Assembly (NCBI RefSeq): GCF_015142735.1
Contig: NZ_JACSPN010000016.1
Location: 1 to 61,905 of the forward strand
DNA length: 61,905 bases
Origin: Oerskovia douganii
GTDB taxonomy: Bacteria; Actinomycetota; Actinomycetes; Actinomycetales; Cellulomonadaceae
Direction: 5' to 3'
Below, one piece after another: positions 50,139 through 61,861 of this stretch (positions within the stretch are counted from its first letter, which is position 1; each line of letters starts with the position of its first letter). A program made the position numbers and the translations under genes. Below the pieces are notes generated by a model. It did no database searches, was not told the origin of the DNA, and saw only the letters and a program-made list of their open reading frames with translations.

Positions 50139-51692
50139 TCAGGCGAGCTCGAACCCGACCCGACGACGCTCGATCGACGCCTCGCGCAGGCGCACCCGGA
50201 CCGCCTCGCCCAACGGCAGCCCGACCCCCTCGACGCCCGCCCGGACCGCCGGGTCCGCGATCACGACCTGGCCGCGGACCACCTCCTGCACCTCCGGCCC
50301 CGGCAGGGCGCCCCCGGCGTCCTTCGCCGCGCGGTCGGCCTCCTTCGCCGCGCGGCGGCGGCGCTCCTCGTCGTTCTCGACGTCGACCACCACGCCGTCG
50401 AACACGTCCCCGACCCGGCCCGCGAGCAGCGCGGCCTCCACGATGTCGACGCTCGCGCGCTCGTACGACCCGGCGCGCTGGCCCGTCCGCGCCATGGTCC
50501 GCGGCAGTCCGGGCAGGGCGTCACGCACCCAGGCGGGCACCTCGTCCCCCGCGCACAGGGCGAGGCAGATCTCGGTCCCGTAGCGGTCGACCAGGCGTCG
50601 CAGCGGTGCGGTCACGTGCGCGTACTCGGCGGCGATCGCGGCGTGCGCGACGTCGTCGGGCACGCCCGCCGGCTGCCCTGTGCCGCCGAACGGCGCGTAC
50701 GACGCCCCCCGGAACAGCGACGTCGCCTCGTTGAGGAAGGCCGCGTGCCGCGAGGTCGCCGAGTCGAGCGTCGCGAGCAGCTCGCCGTAGGACACGTCCT
50801 GCGGCCAGTCGATGCCGAGCGCGCCCGCCGTACGACGCAGGCGTGCCAGGTCGCGCGGGTCCGCGGCCGGCAGCGTGCGGAAGATCCCGACGCCGCCCGA
50901 CCGCATGATCCGCGCCGCCGCGATCCCCGTGAGCAGGGACACCTGGGCGTTCCAGCCCTCGACCGGGAGGGTCGAGCGGAACTCGAGCCCGAACGAACCG
51001 TCCTCGTGCGCGACGACGTCCTGCTCGGGCACGTTCAGCGACACGCCGCCGCGGGCGCGCTCGCGCTCCTCCCGCAGCAGCCCGACCTCGCGCAGCAGGT
51101 CGAGCATCTCGCCCGCCTCCCCCGCGTCGAGCCGCGCCTGGACCTGCTCGTACGTCAGGCGGGCCGTGCTGCGCACGCGCGCACGGGCGACCCGGGCGCG
51201 GGTGATCTCGCCGGTCTCGTCGAGGTCCACGTGCCAGACGGCGGCGGCCCGGTCCACGTCCGGCAGGAGGCTCGCGGCGGCCTCGGACAGCACCGCGGGA
51301 TGCAGGGGCGTGCGCACGTCCGGGCCGTAGAGCGTCATGCCCCGCTCGTTGACCTCGGTGTCGAGCGCCCCGCCCGGTGCCACGAACTCCGCGAGGTCCG
51401 CGATCGCGTACCGCACGAGGTAGCCGCCGGCTGTGCGCTCCAGGTGGACCGCCTGGTCGAGGTCCATCGAACCAGGCGGGTCGATCGTCACGAACGGCAG
51501 GTCACGCAGGTCCTCGCGCCCGTCCGTGACGTCCCGCCGCGCGGCCTCCGCGGCCTCCTCGAGGACTGGCCGCGGGAACTCCGCGGGAATCTCCATCTCG
51601 TCCCGCAGCGCGGTGAGCGCGGCCAGGACGGGGTCGATCGCCGGGGCGACCGGGGCAACGGTGGGCGCGACGCGCAGGTTCCGGGTGGGCAC
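50139..51692 (-). CDS. RNB-domain exoribonuclease (RNase II/R family)
   Basis: A 517-residue 3'-5' exoribonuclease-type protein. The RNB catalytic signature DPPGSMDLDQA near residue 75 holds the Mg-binding Asp residues. Further RNB blocks are YAIADLAEFV, the VNERGMTLYGPDVRTPLHPAVLSE loop, and EEYAHVTAPLRRLVDRY near residue 365. It has a short N-terminal region and no obvious cold-shock or S1 domains, unlike RNase R, so it represents the compact actinobacterial form. GTG 51692 has no Shine-Dalgarno; TAGAGT lies 6 bases upstream, consistent with leaderless expression. Confidence 0.92.
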   Translation of the reverse strand: MPTRNLRVAPTVAPVAPAIDPVLAALTALRDEMEIPAEFPRPVLEEAAEAARRDVTDGREDLRDLPFVTIDPPGSMDLDQAVHLERTAGGYLVRYAIADLAEFVAPGGALDTEVNERGMTLYGPDVRTPLHPAVLSEAAASLLPDVDRAAAVWHVDLDETGEITRARVARARVRSTARLTYEQVQARLDAGEAGEMLDLLREVGLLREERERARGGVSLNVPEQDVVAHEDGSFGLEFRSTLPVEGWNAQVSLLTGIAAARIMRSGGVGIFRTLPAADPRDLARLRRTAGALGIDWPQDVSYGELLATLDSATSRHAAFLNEATSLFRGASYAPFGGTGQPAGVPDDVAHAAIAAEYAHVTAPLRRLVDRYGTEICLALCAGDEVPAWVRDALPGLPRTMARTGQRAGSYERASVDIVEAALLAGRVGDVFDGVVVDVENDEERRRRAAKEADRAAKDAGGALPGPEVQEVVRGQVVIADPAVRAGVEGVGLPLGEAVRVRLREASIERRRVGFELA

Positions 51693-51764
51693 GACCCGAC
51701 TCTAGGGCGTGCCTGCGTCCGCCGGCGGCGTGGCGGCGTCCGGCCGCACACGTTCCCCTGGCGC

Positions 51765-51807
51765 ACGAGTGACGGCCCCAGGTCGTGGACCCGGGGCCGT
51801 CACTCGT
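51765..51807 (-). terminator. terminator of the peptide-type ABC importer operon
   Basis: ACGAGTGACGGCCCC pairs with GGGGCCGTCACTCGT (15 bp) around a 13-base loop, 45 bases past the stop of the last ABC gene. It also precedes the RNB gene start. Confidence 0.8.
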
Positions 51808-51851
51808 CCGTCGGTCGCCTGCTCGCGCCGACACCGCCTGGCGTGGCCGCC

Positions 51852-52739
51852 CTAGAGGCCGGCCGTGCCGAAGCGGTCACGCACCCCGACGGCCTCCCCC
51901 GAGGCGGCCGACGTGGATGCGAGCTCTGAGCGCACCTCGTCGCGCAGCTTGCCCTGGTTCCTGGGGTCAGGCGCGGCAGACAGGAGGAGCTTGGTGTACT
52001 CGTGCTGCGGGTTCAGGATGACGTCGTCCGCCGGTCCCCGCTCCACGATGTTGCCACGGAACATCACGATGATCTCGTCGGAGAAGTGACGCGCCGTCGC
52101 GAGGTCGTGCGTGATGTACAGGACCCCCAGGTTCTCCTCGCGCTGGAGACGCGCGAGCAGGTTGAGCACACCGAGCCGGATCGAGACGTCGAGCATCGAG
52201 ACGGGCTCGTCCGCGATGAGGAAGCGGGCTCCCGGAGCGAGCGCACGGGCGATCGCGACGCGCTGCCGCTGACCGCCCGACATCTCGTGCGGCCGCTTCT
52301 CGGCGAAGATCGCCGCAGGCGTCAGGTTGACGCGTGTGAGGAGCTCCTCGACCGCCCGGTCGAGCTCCGCGTTGGTCTTCGCCCGCCCGTGGATCCGGAG
52401 CGGACGCTCCAGGTGGTGACGGATCGAGTGGAACGGGTTGAGCGAGGCGAACGGGTCCTGGAAGACCATCTGGACGTTGTGCCGGTACTTCGCGAGCGCG
52501 CGGCCGCGGTGGGCGCTCGGGGTGCCGTCGATCAGGATCTCTCCCGACGAGGGCGTCTCGAGCTTGGCGATCATGCGCGCGACCGTGGACTTGCCGGACC
52601 CGGACTCGCCGACGATCGCGATCGTCTTGCCGGGCTCGAGCGTGAACGAGACGTCGTTCACGGCCCGGAGCCGCGACCTCTTGAGCCCGTTGCGGATCGT
52701 GAAGTCCTTGGTCACGTTGCGGACCTCGAGCGTGCCCAT
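51852..52739 (-). CDS. peptide-type ABC importer ATPase (DppF/OppF-like)
   Basis: A 295-residue ABC ATPase of the peptide/nickel/oligosaccharide class. Walker A GESGSGKSTV, Q-loop MVFQDPFASLNPFHSIRHHL, signature MSGGQRQRVAIARAL, Walker B LIADEPVSMLDVS, H-loop THDLATARHFSD, and the C-terminal oligopeptide tail HEYTKLLLSAAPDP. Its ATG 52739 overlaps the TGA of the partner ATPase by one base (TGATG). It is the last gene of a five-gene importer operon. Confidence 0.95.
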   Translation of the reverse strand: MGTLEVRNVTKDFTIRNGLKRSRLRAVNDVSFTLEPGKTIAIVGESGSGKSTVARMIAKLETPSSGEILIDGTPSAHRGRALAKYRHNVQMVFQDPFASLNPFHSIRHHLERPLRIHGRAKTNAELDRAVEELLTRVNLTPAAIFAEKRPHEMSGGQRQRVAIARALAPGARFLIADEPVSMLDVSIRLGVLNLLARLQREENLGVLYITHDLATARHFSDEIIVMFRGNIVERGPADDVILNPQHEYTKLLLSAAPDPRNQGKLRDEVRSELASTSAASGEAVGVRDRFGTAGL

Positions 52740-53656
52740 CAGGCCACCCCTCCCGTGTTGTCTCCCGAGTCCTCGCCGGACCGGACGAACGCCCCGCGTT
52801 CCCCCGTCAGGCTGGGGAACGATGCCAGGAGCTTGCGCGTGTACTCGTGCGCAGGTGCGCGGTAGATCTCCTCGGAGGTGTTCAGCTCGACGATCTCGCC
52901 CTGGAGCATCACCGCGATGCGGTCGCTGATCTCCAGGAGCATGGGCAGGTCGTGCGTGATGAAGACGACCGCGAAGCCGAACTGCTCACGCAGGCGCATG
53001 ATCTCGCGGAGGATCCCGCGCTGGACGACCACGTCGAGAGCGGTCGTGGGCTCGTCCATGATCATGACCTGCGGGTTCAGCGCGAGGGCCATGGCGATCA
53101 TGACGCGCTGGCGCATGCCGCCCGAGAGCTCGTGGGCATAGCTGTTCAGACGGTTCGGGTCCACGCCGACCAGCTCGAGGAGCTCGCGGCTGCGGTCGAG
53201 CTTGTCCTTCTTGGACATCCCCGGACGGTGGGTGTCGAAGACGTCGAAGAGCTGGGACCTGATGCTGATGACCGGGTTCAGGGAGTTCATCGCCCCCTGG
53301 AAGACCATGGAGACCTTGTCCCAGCGGAACGCGCGGAGCGCGTCCCCCGACAGGGCTGCCACGTCGATGTCGTGACCGTCCTTGTCGTGCAGCACGATCT
53401 CGCCGCTCGTGCGGAGCGCGGGCGGCTTGAGGAGCTGGTTGAGGCCGTACGCCAGCGTCGTCTTGCCGCACCCCGACTCTCCGGCAAGACCGAGGATCTC
53501 ACCGCGGTGCAGCGTCAGGGAGACGTCCTTGACGGCCCGGACCACGGGGCTGACCTGGTACTCGATCGAGACGTTGCGTGCCGTCAGGACGGGGACCGCG
53601 TCGGGCGCTGCCCCTGCGTCCCCGGCGGGCTTCGCGGTCAGGGTCGGCGTGCTCAT
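52739..53656 (-). CDS. peptide-type ABC importer ATPase (DppD/OppD-like)
   Basis: A 305-residue ABC ATPase, partner of the previous entry. Walker [15 protein letters not shown]-loop [12 protein letters not shown], signature [15 protein letters not shown], Walker [13 protein letters not shown]-loop [12 protein letters not shown], and C-terminal [15 protein letters not shown]. The N-terminal [17 protein letters not shown] is typical of this class. The start ATG 53656 overlaps the permease stop as ATGA. Confidence 0.95.
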   Translation of the reverse strand: MSTPTLTAKPAGDAGAAPDAVPVLTARNVSIEYQVSPVVRAVKDVSLTLHRGEILGLAGESGCGKTTLAYGLNQLLKPPALRTSGEIVLHDKDGHDIDVAALSGDALRAFRWDKVSMVFQGAMNSLNPVISIRSQLFDVFDTHRPGMSKKDKLDRSRELLELVGVDPNRLNSYAHELSGGMRQRVMIAMALALNPQVMIMDEPTTALDVVVQRGILREIMRLREQFGFAVVFITHDLPMLLEISDRIAVMLQGEIVELNTSEEIYRAPAHEYTRKLLASFPSLTGERGAFVRSGEDSGDNTGGVA

Positions 53657-54795
53657 GCTTCCACCTTCTCGTCGTGGCGGGCCGAGACCTCGACCTGCGG
53701 GCGCTTCGCCGACGGGGCTGCCCCACCCTTCCCACGCTGCTTCTGTGCGCGCCGGACGTTCTTCACGGCCGCGGGAGCCGTCCGGAGCTTGGGGTTGATG
53801 ATCTCGTCGATGCTGAAGTTGATGAGCGCGAGGCCGCAGCCGAACAGGGCGATCAGGAGGCCCGGCGGCACGAACCACCACCACCGTCCGTAGGCCATCG
53901 CGTTCTGGGTGCTGGCCTCGTTGAGGATCGTGCCCCACGTGACCGACCCCGAGGGGCCCAGGCCCAGGTAGGAGAGCCCGGCCTCGCTCAGGATCGCGAG
54001 GATCACCGCGCCGAGGAAGTTGGCCGCGAGCAGCGGGAGCAGGTTCGGCAGGATCTCGACGAGGATGATGCGGGGGGCCTTCTCGCCCGCGACCTTCGCT
54101 GCGTAGACGTAGTCACGGCTGCGCAGCGACCGAGCCTGGGCGCGGAGCACGATCGCTGCGCCGGCCCACCCCGTGATACCGAGGATCAGGGCGATGAGCA
54201 GGAGCGAGCGGGACTCGAGGTAGGCCGAGATCACGATGATCAGCGGCAGGCCCGGGATCACCAGCATGATGTTCGTGATGAACGAGAGGATCTCGTTGGT
54301 CCAGCCGCCCACGTAGCCGGCGATGATGCCGAACGCCAGGGACAGGACCATCGCGATGACGCCGGCGAGGAGGCCGACGGTCAGCGACCCCATGCCACCG
54401 TGCGCGACCTGGGCGAAGATGTCCGCGCCGATGTTGTTGGTGCCGAGCCAGTGCTCGGAGCTCGGCGGGAGGTACTGCACGTTCTTGGTCGAGGTCGGGC
54501 TCTGGCTGAAGAGCGGAGCCACGACCGAGAAGAGGATGATGCCGAGCGTCAGGACGAGCCCGACGACCAGCTTGCCGGAGCGACGAGGGAGCATGGCCCG
54601 CAGACCGCGCTTGGGCGCTGCGCTCGTCTGGACGGGCTCGCCGGCGACGACCGACTCGGGCGAGGCGATCGGGACGTCCGGCACGAGCCCACGCGTCTCG
54701 CTCTGAGGAGGCAGGCCGTCGACCACGACCGATGAGGCCGGGGCGGCGTCCGCTGCCGGGGTGACGGTCTCGGCGTCACGGATGTCGTCAGCCAT
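53653..54795 (-). CDS. peptide-type ABC importer permease (DppC-like)
   Basis: A 380-residue permease. An about 85-residue charged N-terminal extension precedes the first helix ([22 protein letters not shown]). The periplasmic [20 protein letters not shown] block is typical of DppC, then helices, and the EAA-like loop [28 protein letters not shown]. The start ATG 54795 overlaps the DppB-like stop by 8 bases and has GAGGA upstream. Confidence 0.93.
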   Translation of the reverse strand: MADDIRDAETVTPAADAAPASSVVVDGLPPQSETRGLVPDVPIASPESVVAGEPVQTSAAPKRGLRAMLPRRSGKLVVGLVLTLGIILFSVVAPLFSQSPTSTKNVQYLPPSSEHWLGTNNIGADIFAQVAHGGMGSLTVGLLAGVIAMVLSLAFGIIAGYVGGWTNEILSFITNIMLVIPGLPLIIVISAYLESRSLLLIALILGITGWAGAAIVLRAQARSLRSRDYVYAAKVAGEKAPRIILVEILPNLLPLLAANFLGAVILAILSEAGLSYLGLGPSGSVTWGTILNEASTQNAMAYGRWWWFVPPGLLIALFGCGLALINFSIDEIINPKLRTAPAAVKNVRRAQKQRGKGGAAPSAKRPQVEVSARHDEKVEA

Positions 54796-55783
54796 TGTTG
54801 CGCGTCCTCGGGTCGATGATGCCGTTGATCAGGTCCATCAGGAAGTTCGCGGCGAGCACCACGACGGTGATCACCAGGAACGCTCCCTGCATGAGGGCGT
54901 AGTCCTTGGCCTGGACCGCCGTGAAGAGGAGCTTGCCGATCCCGGGGTAGCTGAACGCCTGCTCCATGACCACGGACCCTGCGACCACGAAGCCCAGCGC
55001 GATACCGAAACCGGTGACCGACGGCAGGACCGCGTTGCGGGTCGCGTACGTGGTGGCGACGCGCAGGGGGCGCAGTCCCTTGGCCTCGGCCGTGGTGACG
55101 TAGTCCTCGGCGAGGGTGGACACCATCATGTTGCGCATCCCGAGGAGCCAGCCGCCCATCGCGGACAGGACGATCGTGATGGCGGGCAGCGTGCCGTGGT
55201 AGATCACGCTGCCGATGAACTCCCACGACCACTCGGGGCCGTTGTCGAACATGAAGATGTCGTAGCCGCCGACGATCGGGAACCAGCCCAGCGACACCGA
55301 GAACACCGAGATGAGGACCAGGGCGAGCCAGAAGTAGGGCACCGCCTGGAGGAAGGTCGACGCGGGGATGATGTGGTCGACCCAGGTCCCGCGCTTCCAG
55401 CCGACCCAGGCGCCGCCTCCGACGCCCAGGAGGAAGGCGATGATCGTCGCCAGCCCGACGAGGCCCACCGTCCAGGGGAGGGCCTCGCCGAGCAGCTGGT
55501 CGACGGTGGCCGGGAAGTAGACCACCGAGGTACCGAAGTCACCCTTGAAGAGGTTCCCCCAGTAGGCGAGGTACTGGTCCCAGAGCGACGCGTCGTCACT
55601 GCCGAAGAGGAGATCGATGCTGTTGAGCATCCCAGGGGTCAGTTCGCCATTCCTCCGCAGAAGCGTATCGATGTAGATCTGCTTCGGGTCGCCGGGTATG
55701 GCCCGGGGAAGAATGAAGTTGAGTGAGACGGCGGCCCAGAGGGTGACCACGTAGAACGTGATCCGCCGTGCGAAGTACCTCAT
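54788..55783 (-). CDS. peptide-type ABC importer permease (DppB-like)
   Basis: A 331-residue permease. First helix RITFYVVTLWAAVSLNFILP and then RAIPGDP, the DppB hallmark. The large periplasmic loop is followed by YFWLALVLISVFSVSLGWFP and the cytoplasmic loop TLAEDYVTTAEAKGLRPLRVATTYATRNAVLPSVT (EAA region). Start ATG 55783 with GAGGAG 9 bases upstream. Forms the channel with the DppC-like subunit. Confidence 0.93.
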   Translation of the reverse strand: MRYFARRITFYVVTLWAAVSLNFILPRAIPGDPKQIYIDTLLRRNGELTPGMLNSIDLLFGSDDASLWDQYLAYWGNLFKGDFGTSVVYFPATVDQLLGEALPWTVGLVGLATIIAFLLGVGGGAWVGWKRGTWVDHIIPASTFLQAVPYFWLALVLISVFSVSLGWFPIVGGYDIFMFDNGPEWSWEFIGSVIYHGTLPAITIVLSAMGGWLLGMRNMMVSTLAEDYVTTAEAKGLRPLRVATTYATRNAVLPSVTGFGIALGFVVAGSVVMEQAFSYPGIGKLLFTAVQAKDYALMQGAFLVITVVVLAANFLMDLINGIIDPRTRNNG

Positions 55784-55829
55784 GCGATTGACTCCTCGTT
55801 GCTCCGAGCTCCTCTTCGGCAGTCCGACA

Positions 55830-57512
55830 TCAGCTGTTGGACTCGAGCTGCGAGAGGATGACGCCGTTGCTGATGGTGGCCCACGACGGCGGGAACGCGT
55901 ACATGTCACCCTCGACGGGCCAGCCCGTGTAGTCCTTCGTGTTGACGAACGACATGGTGGGGTTCACGACCAGCGCGATGTAGGGGAGGTCGCGGACGAT
56001 CTCCTTCTGGACCGTGGCGTACGCCTCCTTCTTGGTCTCCTCGTCGTTCGTCGCAGCGGCCGCGGCGACCGCGTCGTCGACGAGCGGGTTGGAGTAGCGC
56101 GGGAAGTTGAAGCGACCGGCCTCGATCGTCTCGCCCACCGGCGTCGTGTACTCGGTCGTGAGCCACTGGCGGTAGATCGCGAACGGGTCGTCGAGCGAGG
56201 TGCCCGTGATACCGCTGATCATCATCTGGTAGTTGCCGGCCGTACGGGCGTCGGACATCTCCTGCTGCGTGATCTTCACGTGGTTGATCTGGATGCCCGC
56301 GTCGATGCCCTGCTGGGCGATCAGGTCGCCGGCTGCGTTGTGGTCGCTCCAGCCCTCGACGGAGATGAGCTCGATGACGAGCTTCTGGCCGCCCTTCTCG
56401 TAGATGCCGTCCGCAGCCTTGGCGTAGCCGGCGGCCGTGAGGACCTTGTCGGCCTCCGCGACGTTGGCCTCCTGCGGGCTCTCCTTCTCGATCTCGTCCG
56501 AGATCCAGCGGTCGTCACGACCGAGGAGCGCGAGCGAGGGCGATGCCACGGCCGCGTGGCCGGAGAACGCCTTGTCGTTGATCTCACCGCGGTCGAGGAG
56601 CAGGTTGACCGCCTCGCGGACCGCGAGGTCCGTCTGGGGTCCCACGCAGCCGAGCGCGGCGTTCATGCAGGACATGATCGTCGTGGGGTCCTGCGGGTTG
56701 TTGAGGAGGGAGAGCTGACCCTTGTCCGTGATGGGACCGGGGTCGGCGACGAACATCGTCGTCCAGTCGATCTTGCCCGTGGCGAGGAGGTCCTGGGCGC
56801 TCTGGTTCTTGTCGAGAGCCAGGTAGCGGACCTTCTTGAGCTTGGGCGCGCCGCCCCAGTAGTCCTCGTTGGCCACGACGGTGTAGGTCGCGTTCGAGAT
56901 GGTGTCGAGGACGTAGGGTCCGGTGCCGACCGGCTCGTCGTTGGTGAACGTGATCTTGTCGGCGACGTCCTTGTAGATGTGCTCGGGCACCATGAGCGTC
57001 GTGCCGAGGATCTGCACCGCGGTCGTGAACTGCGCGCCGTTGAACGTCAGCTTGACCGTGGACTCGTCGACCTTCTCGGCCGTGTTGAGGTAGTCACGCT
57101 TGGCGGTCTCGTTGGTGAACGAGAAGATGACGTCCTCGACCGTGAAGGGCTCGCCGTCGGTCCACTTGACGCCCTCGCGGATCTTGATCGTGAGCTCGGT
57201 GCCGTCCTCGGACCACTCGTAGGACTCGCCCAGGCGGGGCGACGGGTCGCCGGCCTCTGCCCGGTTGTAGAAGAAGAGCGGCTCGTAGATCGCACCGTTG
57301 GTCACGTGCAGCGGGTTCGGCGCGTAGGGGTTGAAGTTCGCGACCATGGGGGTCTGCGTCCCGGCCCACACGTTGAGGACGCGGCTGCTCTCGCCACCGC
57401 CGCCCTCGTTCTTCTCGCCACCGGAGCTGGAGCAGCCGGCTGCGAACATCGTCACACCGGTCGCCAGGGCGACCACCGTGAGCAGGCGCTTGCGCGCCAT
57501 GCTTCGAATCAT
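55830..57512 (-). CDS. family 5 solute-binding lipoprotein of the peptide-type importer
   Basis: A 560-residue extracellular solute-binding protein. The signal peptide LLTVVALATGVTMFAAGCSSSGG has the lipobox AAGC (Cys at about 27). The mature part has family 5 blocks: FNPYAPNPLHVTNGAIYEPLFFYNRA, LRIREGVKWTDGEPFTVEDVIFSF-type segment, and EPVGTGPYVLD. This family binds oligopeptides, nickel or cello/xylo-oligosaccharides; the aromatic-rich start and absence of peptide-transport genes leave open a beta-glucan oligosaccharide ligand, which would match the GH2 enzyme, but this is a guess. Start ATG 57512 with AGAGGACC upstream. First gene of the importer operon. Confidence 0.93.
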   Translation of the reverse strand: MIRSMARKRLLTVVALATGVTMFAAGCSSSGGEKNEGGGGESSRVLNVWAGTQTPMVANFNPYAPNPLHVTNGAIYEPLFFYNRAEAGDPSPRLGESYEWSEDGTELTIKIREGVKWTDGEPFTVEDVIFSFTNETAKRDYLNTAEKVDESTVKLTFNGAQFTTAVQILGTTLMVPEHIYKDVADKITFTNDEPVGTGPYVLDTISNATYTVVANEDYWGGAPKLKKVRYLALDKNQSAQDLLATGKIDWTTMFVADPGPITDKGQLSLLNNPQDPTTIMSCMNAALGCVGPQTDLAVREAVNLLLDRGEINDKAFSGHAAVASPSLALLGRDDRWISDEIEKESPQEANVAEADKVLTAAGYAKAADGIYEKGGQKLVIELISVEGWSDHNAAGDLIAQQGIDAGIQINHVKITQQEMSDARTAGNYQMMISGITGTSLDDPFAIYRQWLTTEYTTPVGETIEAGRFNFPRYSNPLVDDAVAAAAATNDEETKKEAYATVQKEIVRDLPYIALVVNPTMSFVNTKDYTGWPVEGDMYAFPPSWATISNGVILSQLESNS

Positions 57513-57886
57513 CTTTGGTCCTCTCGAGTCGTCAACGCGTCGTCACGCTGATCAGCCGCTCGCCACCGTGCGAGCTCGTGGCAGGAACACTAACGAATCC
57601 CACCGAGCCTGCCGACCAATACGACAGGAAAGTTACCTAAATGAAATCTCGACGAGGCCGGACCCTCTGATAACCGCAGGATCCCGCCGATTTCGCCTGA
57701 CCGCGCGGCGGGCCGTCGGTGCGCAGTGCACAACGCCGGGCGACCCTCGACGGCCGGTCGTGGGCCGACCGTGGCCTCACGCGGCCGGCCGTCGAGGGCA
57801 CCTCGCACCGGCACGCGGACGGGTGCTCACGTCTGGACGCGTCCCCTCGCGAGGCGCCGCAGGCACGCGCAGGAGGCGCGGTCCGG
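57513..57886. other. 374-bp regulatory region upstream of the peptide-type importer, plus cutC terminator
   Basis: Contains an AT-rich patch at about 57620-57655 whose minus-strand sequence includes TTTCATTTAGGTAACTTTCC, a probable promoter/operator zone, and a candidate TTGGTC/TTAGTG pair nearer the gene. No defined operator could be assigned. The right part holds the hairpin at 57744-57798. Confidence 0.4.
57744..57798 (-). terminator. hairpin downstream of cutC
   Basis: CCCTCGACGGCCGG pairs with CCGGCCGTCGAGGG (14 bp) across a 27-base loop, about 90 bases past the cutC stop. The long loop makes it a weaker candidate. Confidence 0.5.
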
Positions 57887-58639
57887 TCAGCCGGCGGCGC
57901 CCGCCGCGTCGACCGCGGCCCGCGCCGCACGGGCGACCTCCGGGTCCGTGACCTCGTAGCCGGCCCCTCCCCCGCCGCCGGGGCCGCCGTCGTCGGACAG
58001 CGTGCGCTTGGCCGAGAGGTGGACCGCGTCGACACCGGCAGCGACGAGGGCCTCGACGTCCTGCGGTCGCACACCGCCGCCCGCCTGGATCTGCACCCGA
58101 CCGGCGGCGTGGGTCGCCATCGCGCGCAGGCGGTCGACGCCGTCGATGCTGCTCGGGGCACCGCCCGACGTGAGCACCCGGGTCACCCCCAGCGCCGCGA
58201 GCAGGTCGAGCGCTCCCGTGACGTCCTCGACGACGTCGATCGCGCGGTGGAACGTGACGTCGCGCCCGCCGGCGGCGGCGACGAGCGCGCGCACCGCCTC
58301 CGCGTCCACCTGCCCGTCCGGGGTGAGCGCACCGATCACGACCCCGGCGGCGCCGGCCGCGACCACGGCCCGGACGTCCCGGACCTGCACGTCGATCTCG
58401 GCGGCGCTGAACACGAACCCGCCCGGTCGCGGCCGGATCAGGGGGTGCACCTCGAGCGGTGCCGTGCCCACCTCGGCAGCCGCGCGCACCGCGGCCTCGA
58501 CGAGCCCGATGCTCGGCGTCAGCCCACCCGTCGCCCCGAGCGCCGCGCACAGCTCGACCCGCTGGGCGCCGACCTCCGCCGCGACCCGCACGCCGTCGGT
58601 GTCCTGGACTGCGATCTCGAGCGCGACCTCGCGTGCCAT
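57887..58639 (-). CDS. cutC: CutC family protein
   Basis: A 250-residue TIM-barrel protein of the CutC family. N-terminal LEIAVQDTDGVRVAAEVGAQRVELCAALGATGGLTPS is the family signature, followed by PLEVHPLIRPRPGGFVFS, VVIGALTPDGQVD and TFHRAIDVVED, and RVLTSGGAPS. CutC was linked to copper homeostasis in E. coli, but its biochemical role remains disputed. Start ATG 58639 with AAGGAG 8 bases upstream. Monocistronic, same strand as gdhA upstream, which has its own terminator. Confidence 0.93.
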   Translation of the reverse strand: MAREVALEIAVQDTDGVRVAAEVGAQRVELCAALGATGGLTPSIGLVEAAVRAAAEVGTAPLEVHPLIRPRPGGFVFSAAEIDVQVRDVRAVVAAGAAGVVIGALTPDGQVDAEAVRALVAAAGGRDVTFHRAIDVVEDVTGALDLLAALGVTRVLTSGGAPSSIDGVDRLRAMATHAAGRVQIQAGGGVRPQDVEALVAAGVDAVHLSAKRTLSDDGGPGGGGGAGYEVTDPEVARAARAAVDAAGAAG

Positions 58640-58867
58640 GTGCTGCTGCTCCTTGCGTCGGGGGACGGCGCGCTCGTCACGCGCCCGCGGTCAGCGTAGA
58701 CCCAGCGGTCCGGACGGAGGCTCCTCGCCGCCCGGCGCCTCCGCCACCGCGGCCCGACGGCGCCACGTGCGCGCCGTCGTCGGGCCCTTCCCGTCGAGCG
58801 CGCCGCGCGGGCGCCTGCCGGGTGCCCGTCCAGGCCGGGGGCCGTGCCGCCGCGGGGACGACGACGG

Positions 58868-58911
58868 GAGCGGCCCCTCCTCGCACCGTGAGGCACGAGG
58901 AGAGGCCGCTC
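58868..58911 (-). terminator. terminator of gdhA
   Basis: GAGCGGCC pairs with GGCCGCTC, and further inside CTCCTCG with CGAGGAG, around a 12-base loop; one unpaired base pair step interrupts. It is 30 bases past the gdhA stop. Confidence 0.75.
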
Positions 58912-58941
58912 CGGTCGCGGGTTCCGGCCCAGCGGGGTGGG

Positions 58942-61300
<2,359 letters not shown>

Positions 61301-61304
<4 letters not shown>

Positions 61305-61852
61305 CCGCGACCACGCGCTCCGAGCTCGCCGGGCTCGAAGCCCTCCTCCACGAGCAGGACGAGCCGCAGCTCGGCGCGGACGACTACAAGGCCGTGTTCC
61401 GCCGGCACCCGGCGGGGGTCGCGGTCGTCGCGCTCGAGCACGAGGGACGGCCCGTGGGCTTCACGGCGACGTCCGTCATCTCGGTCTCGGCCTCGCCGCC
61501 GCTGCTCGCGTTCTCCCTCGCGTCGACGTCGTCGTCGTGGCCGGCGATCTGCGCGGCCCGCACGCTCACGGTCAGCTTCCTGGCCGACGACCAGGACGAC
61601 GTGTCCGCACGGTTCGCGACGAGCGGCATCGACCGGTTCGCGGGCGGCGGCTGGTCGCGTCTCGCGTCCGGGGAGCCCGTGATCGACGGCGCGCTGTCCT
61701 GGGTGCGGGGTCGGGTCGTGCAGCGCACGCCCGTGGGCGACAGCTACCTGGTCTCGTTGCGCGCCCTGTCCTCGGGGACGCGGGGGGACGCGGCACCGCT
61801 CGTCTACCACGACCGGGCGTACCACCGGATCGGCGACCACTCGGCTCTCTGA
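61301..61852 (+). CDS. flavin reductase family protein
   Basis: A 183-residue split-barrel flavin reductase. FRRHPAGVAVVALEHEGRPVGFTATSVISVSASPPLLAFSLASTSS is the classic family entry. Blocks LTVSFLADDQDDVSARFATSGIDRFAGGGW and ALSWVRGRVVQRTPVGDSYLVSLR follow. It reduces FMN or FAD with NAD(P)H for two-component oxygenases. GTG 61301 overlaps the upstream TGA by 4 bases, so both reductases are co-translated. Ends 53 bases before the window end. Confidence 0.9.
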
Positions 61853-61861
61853 CGCCCGGGC

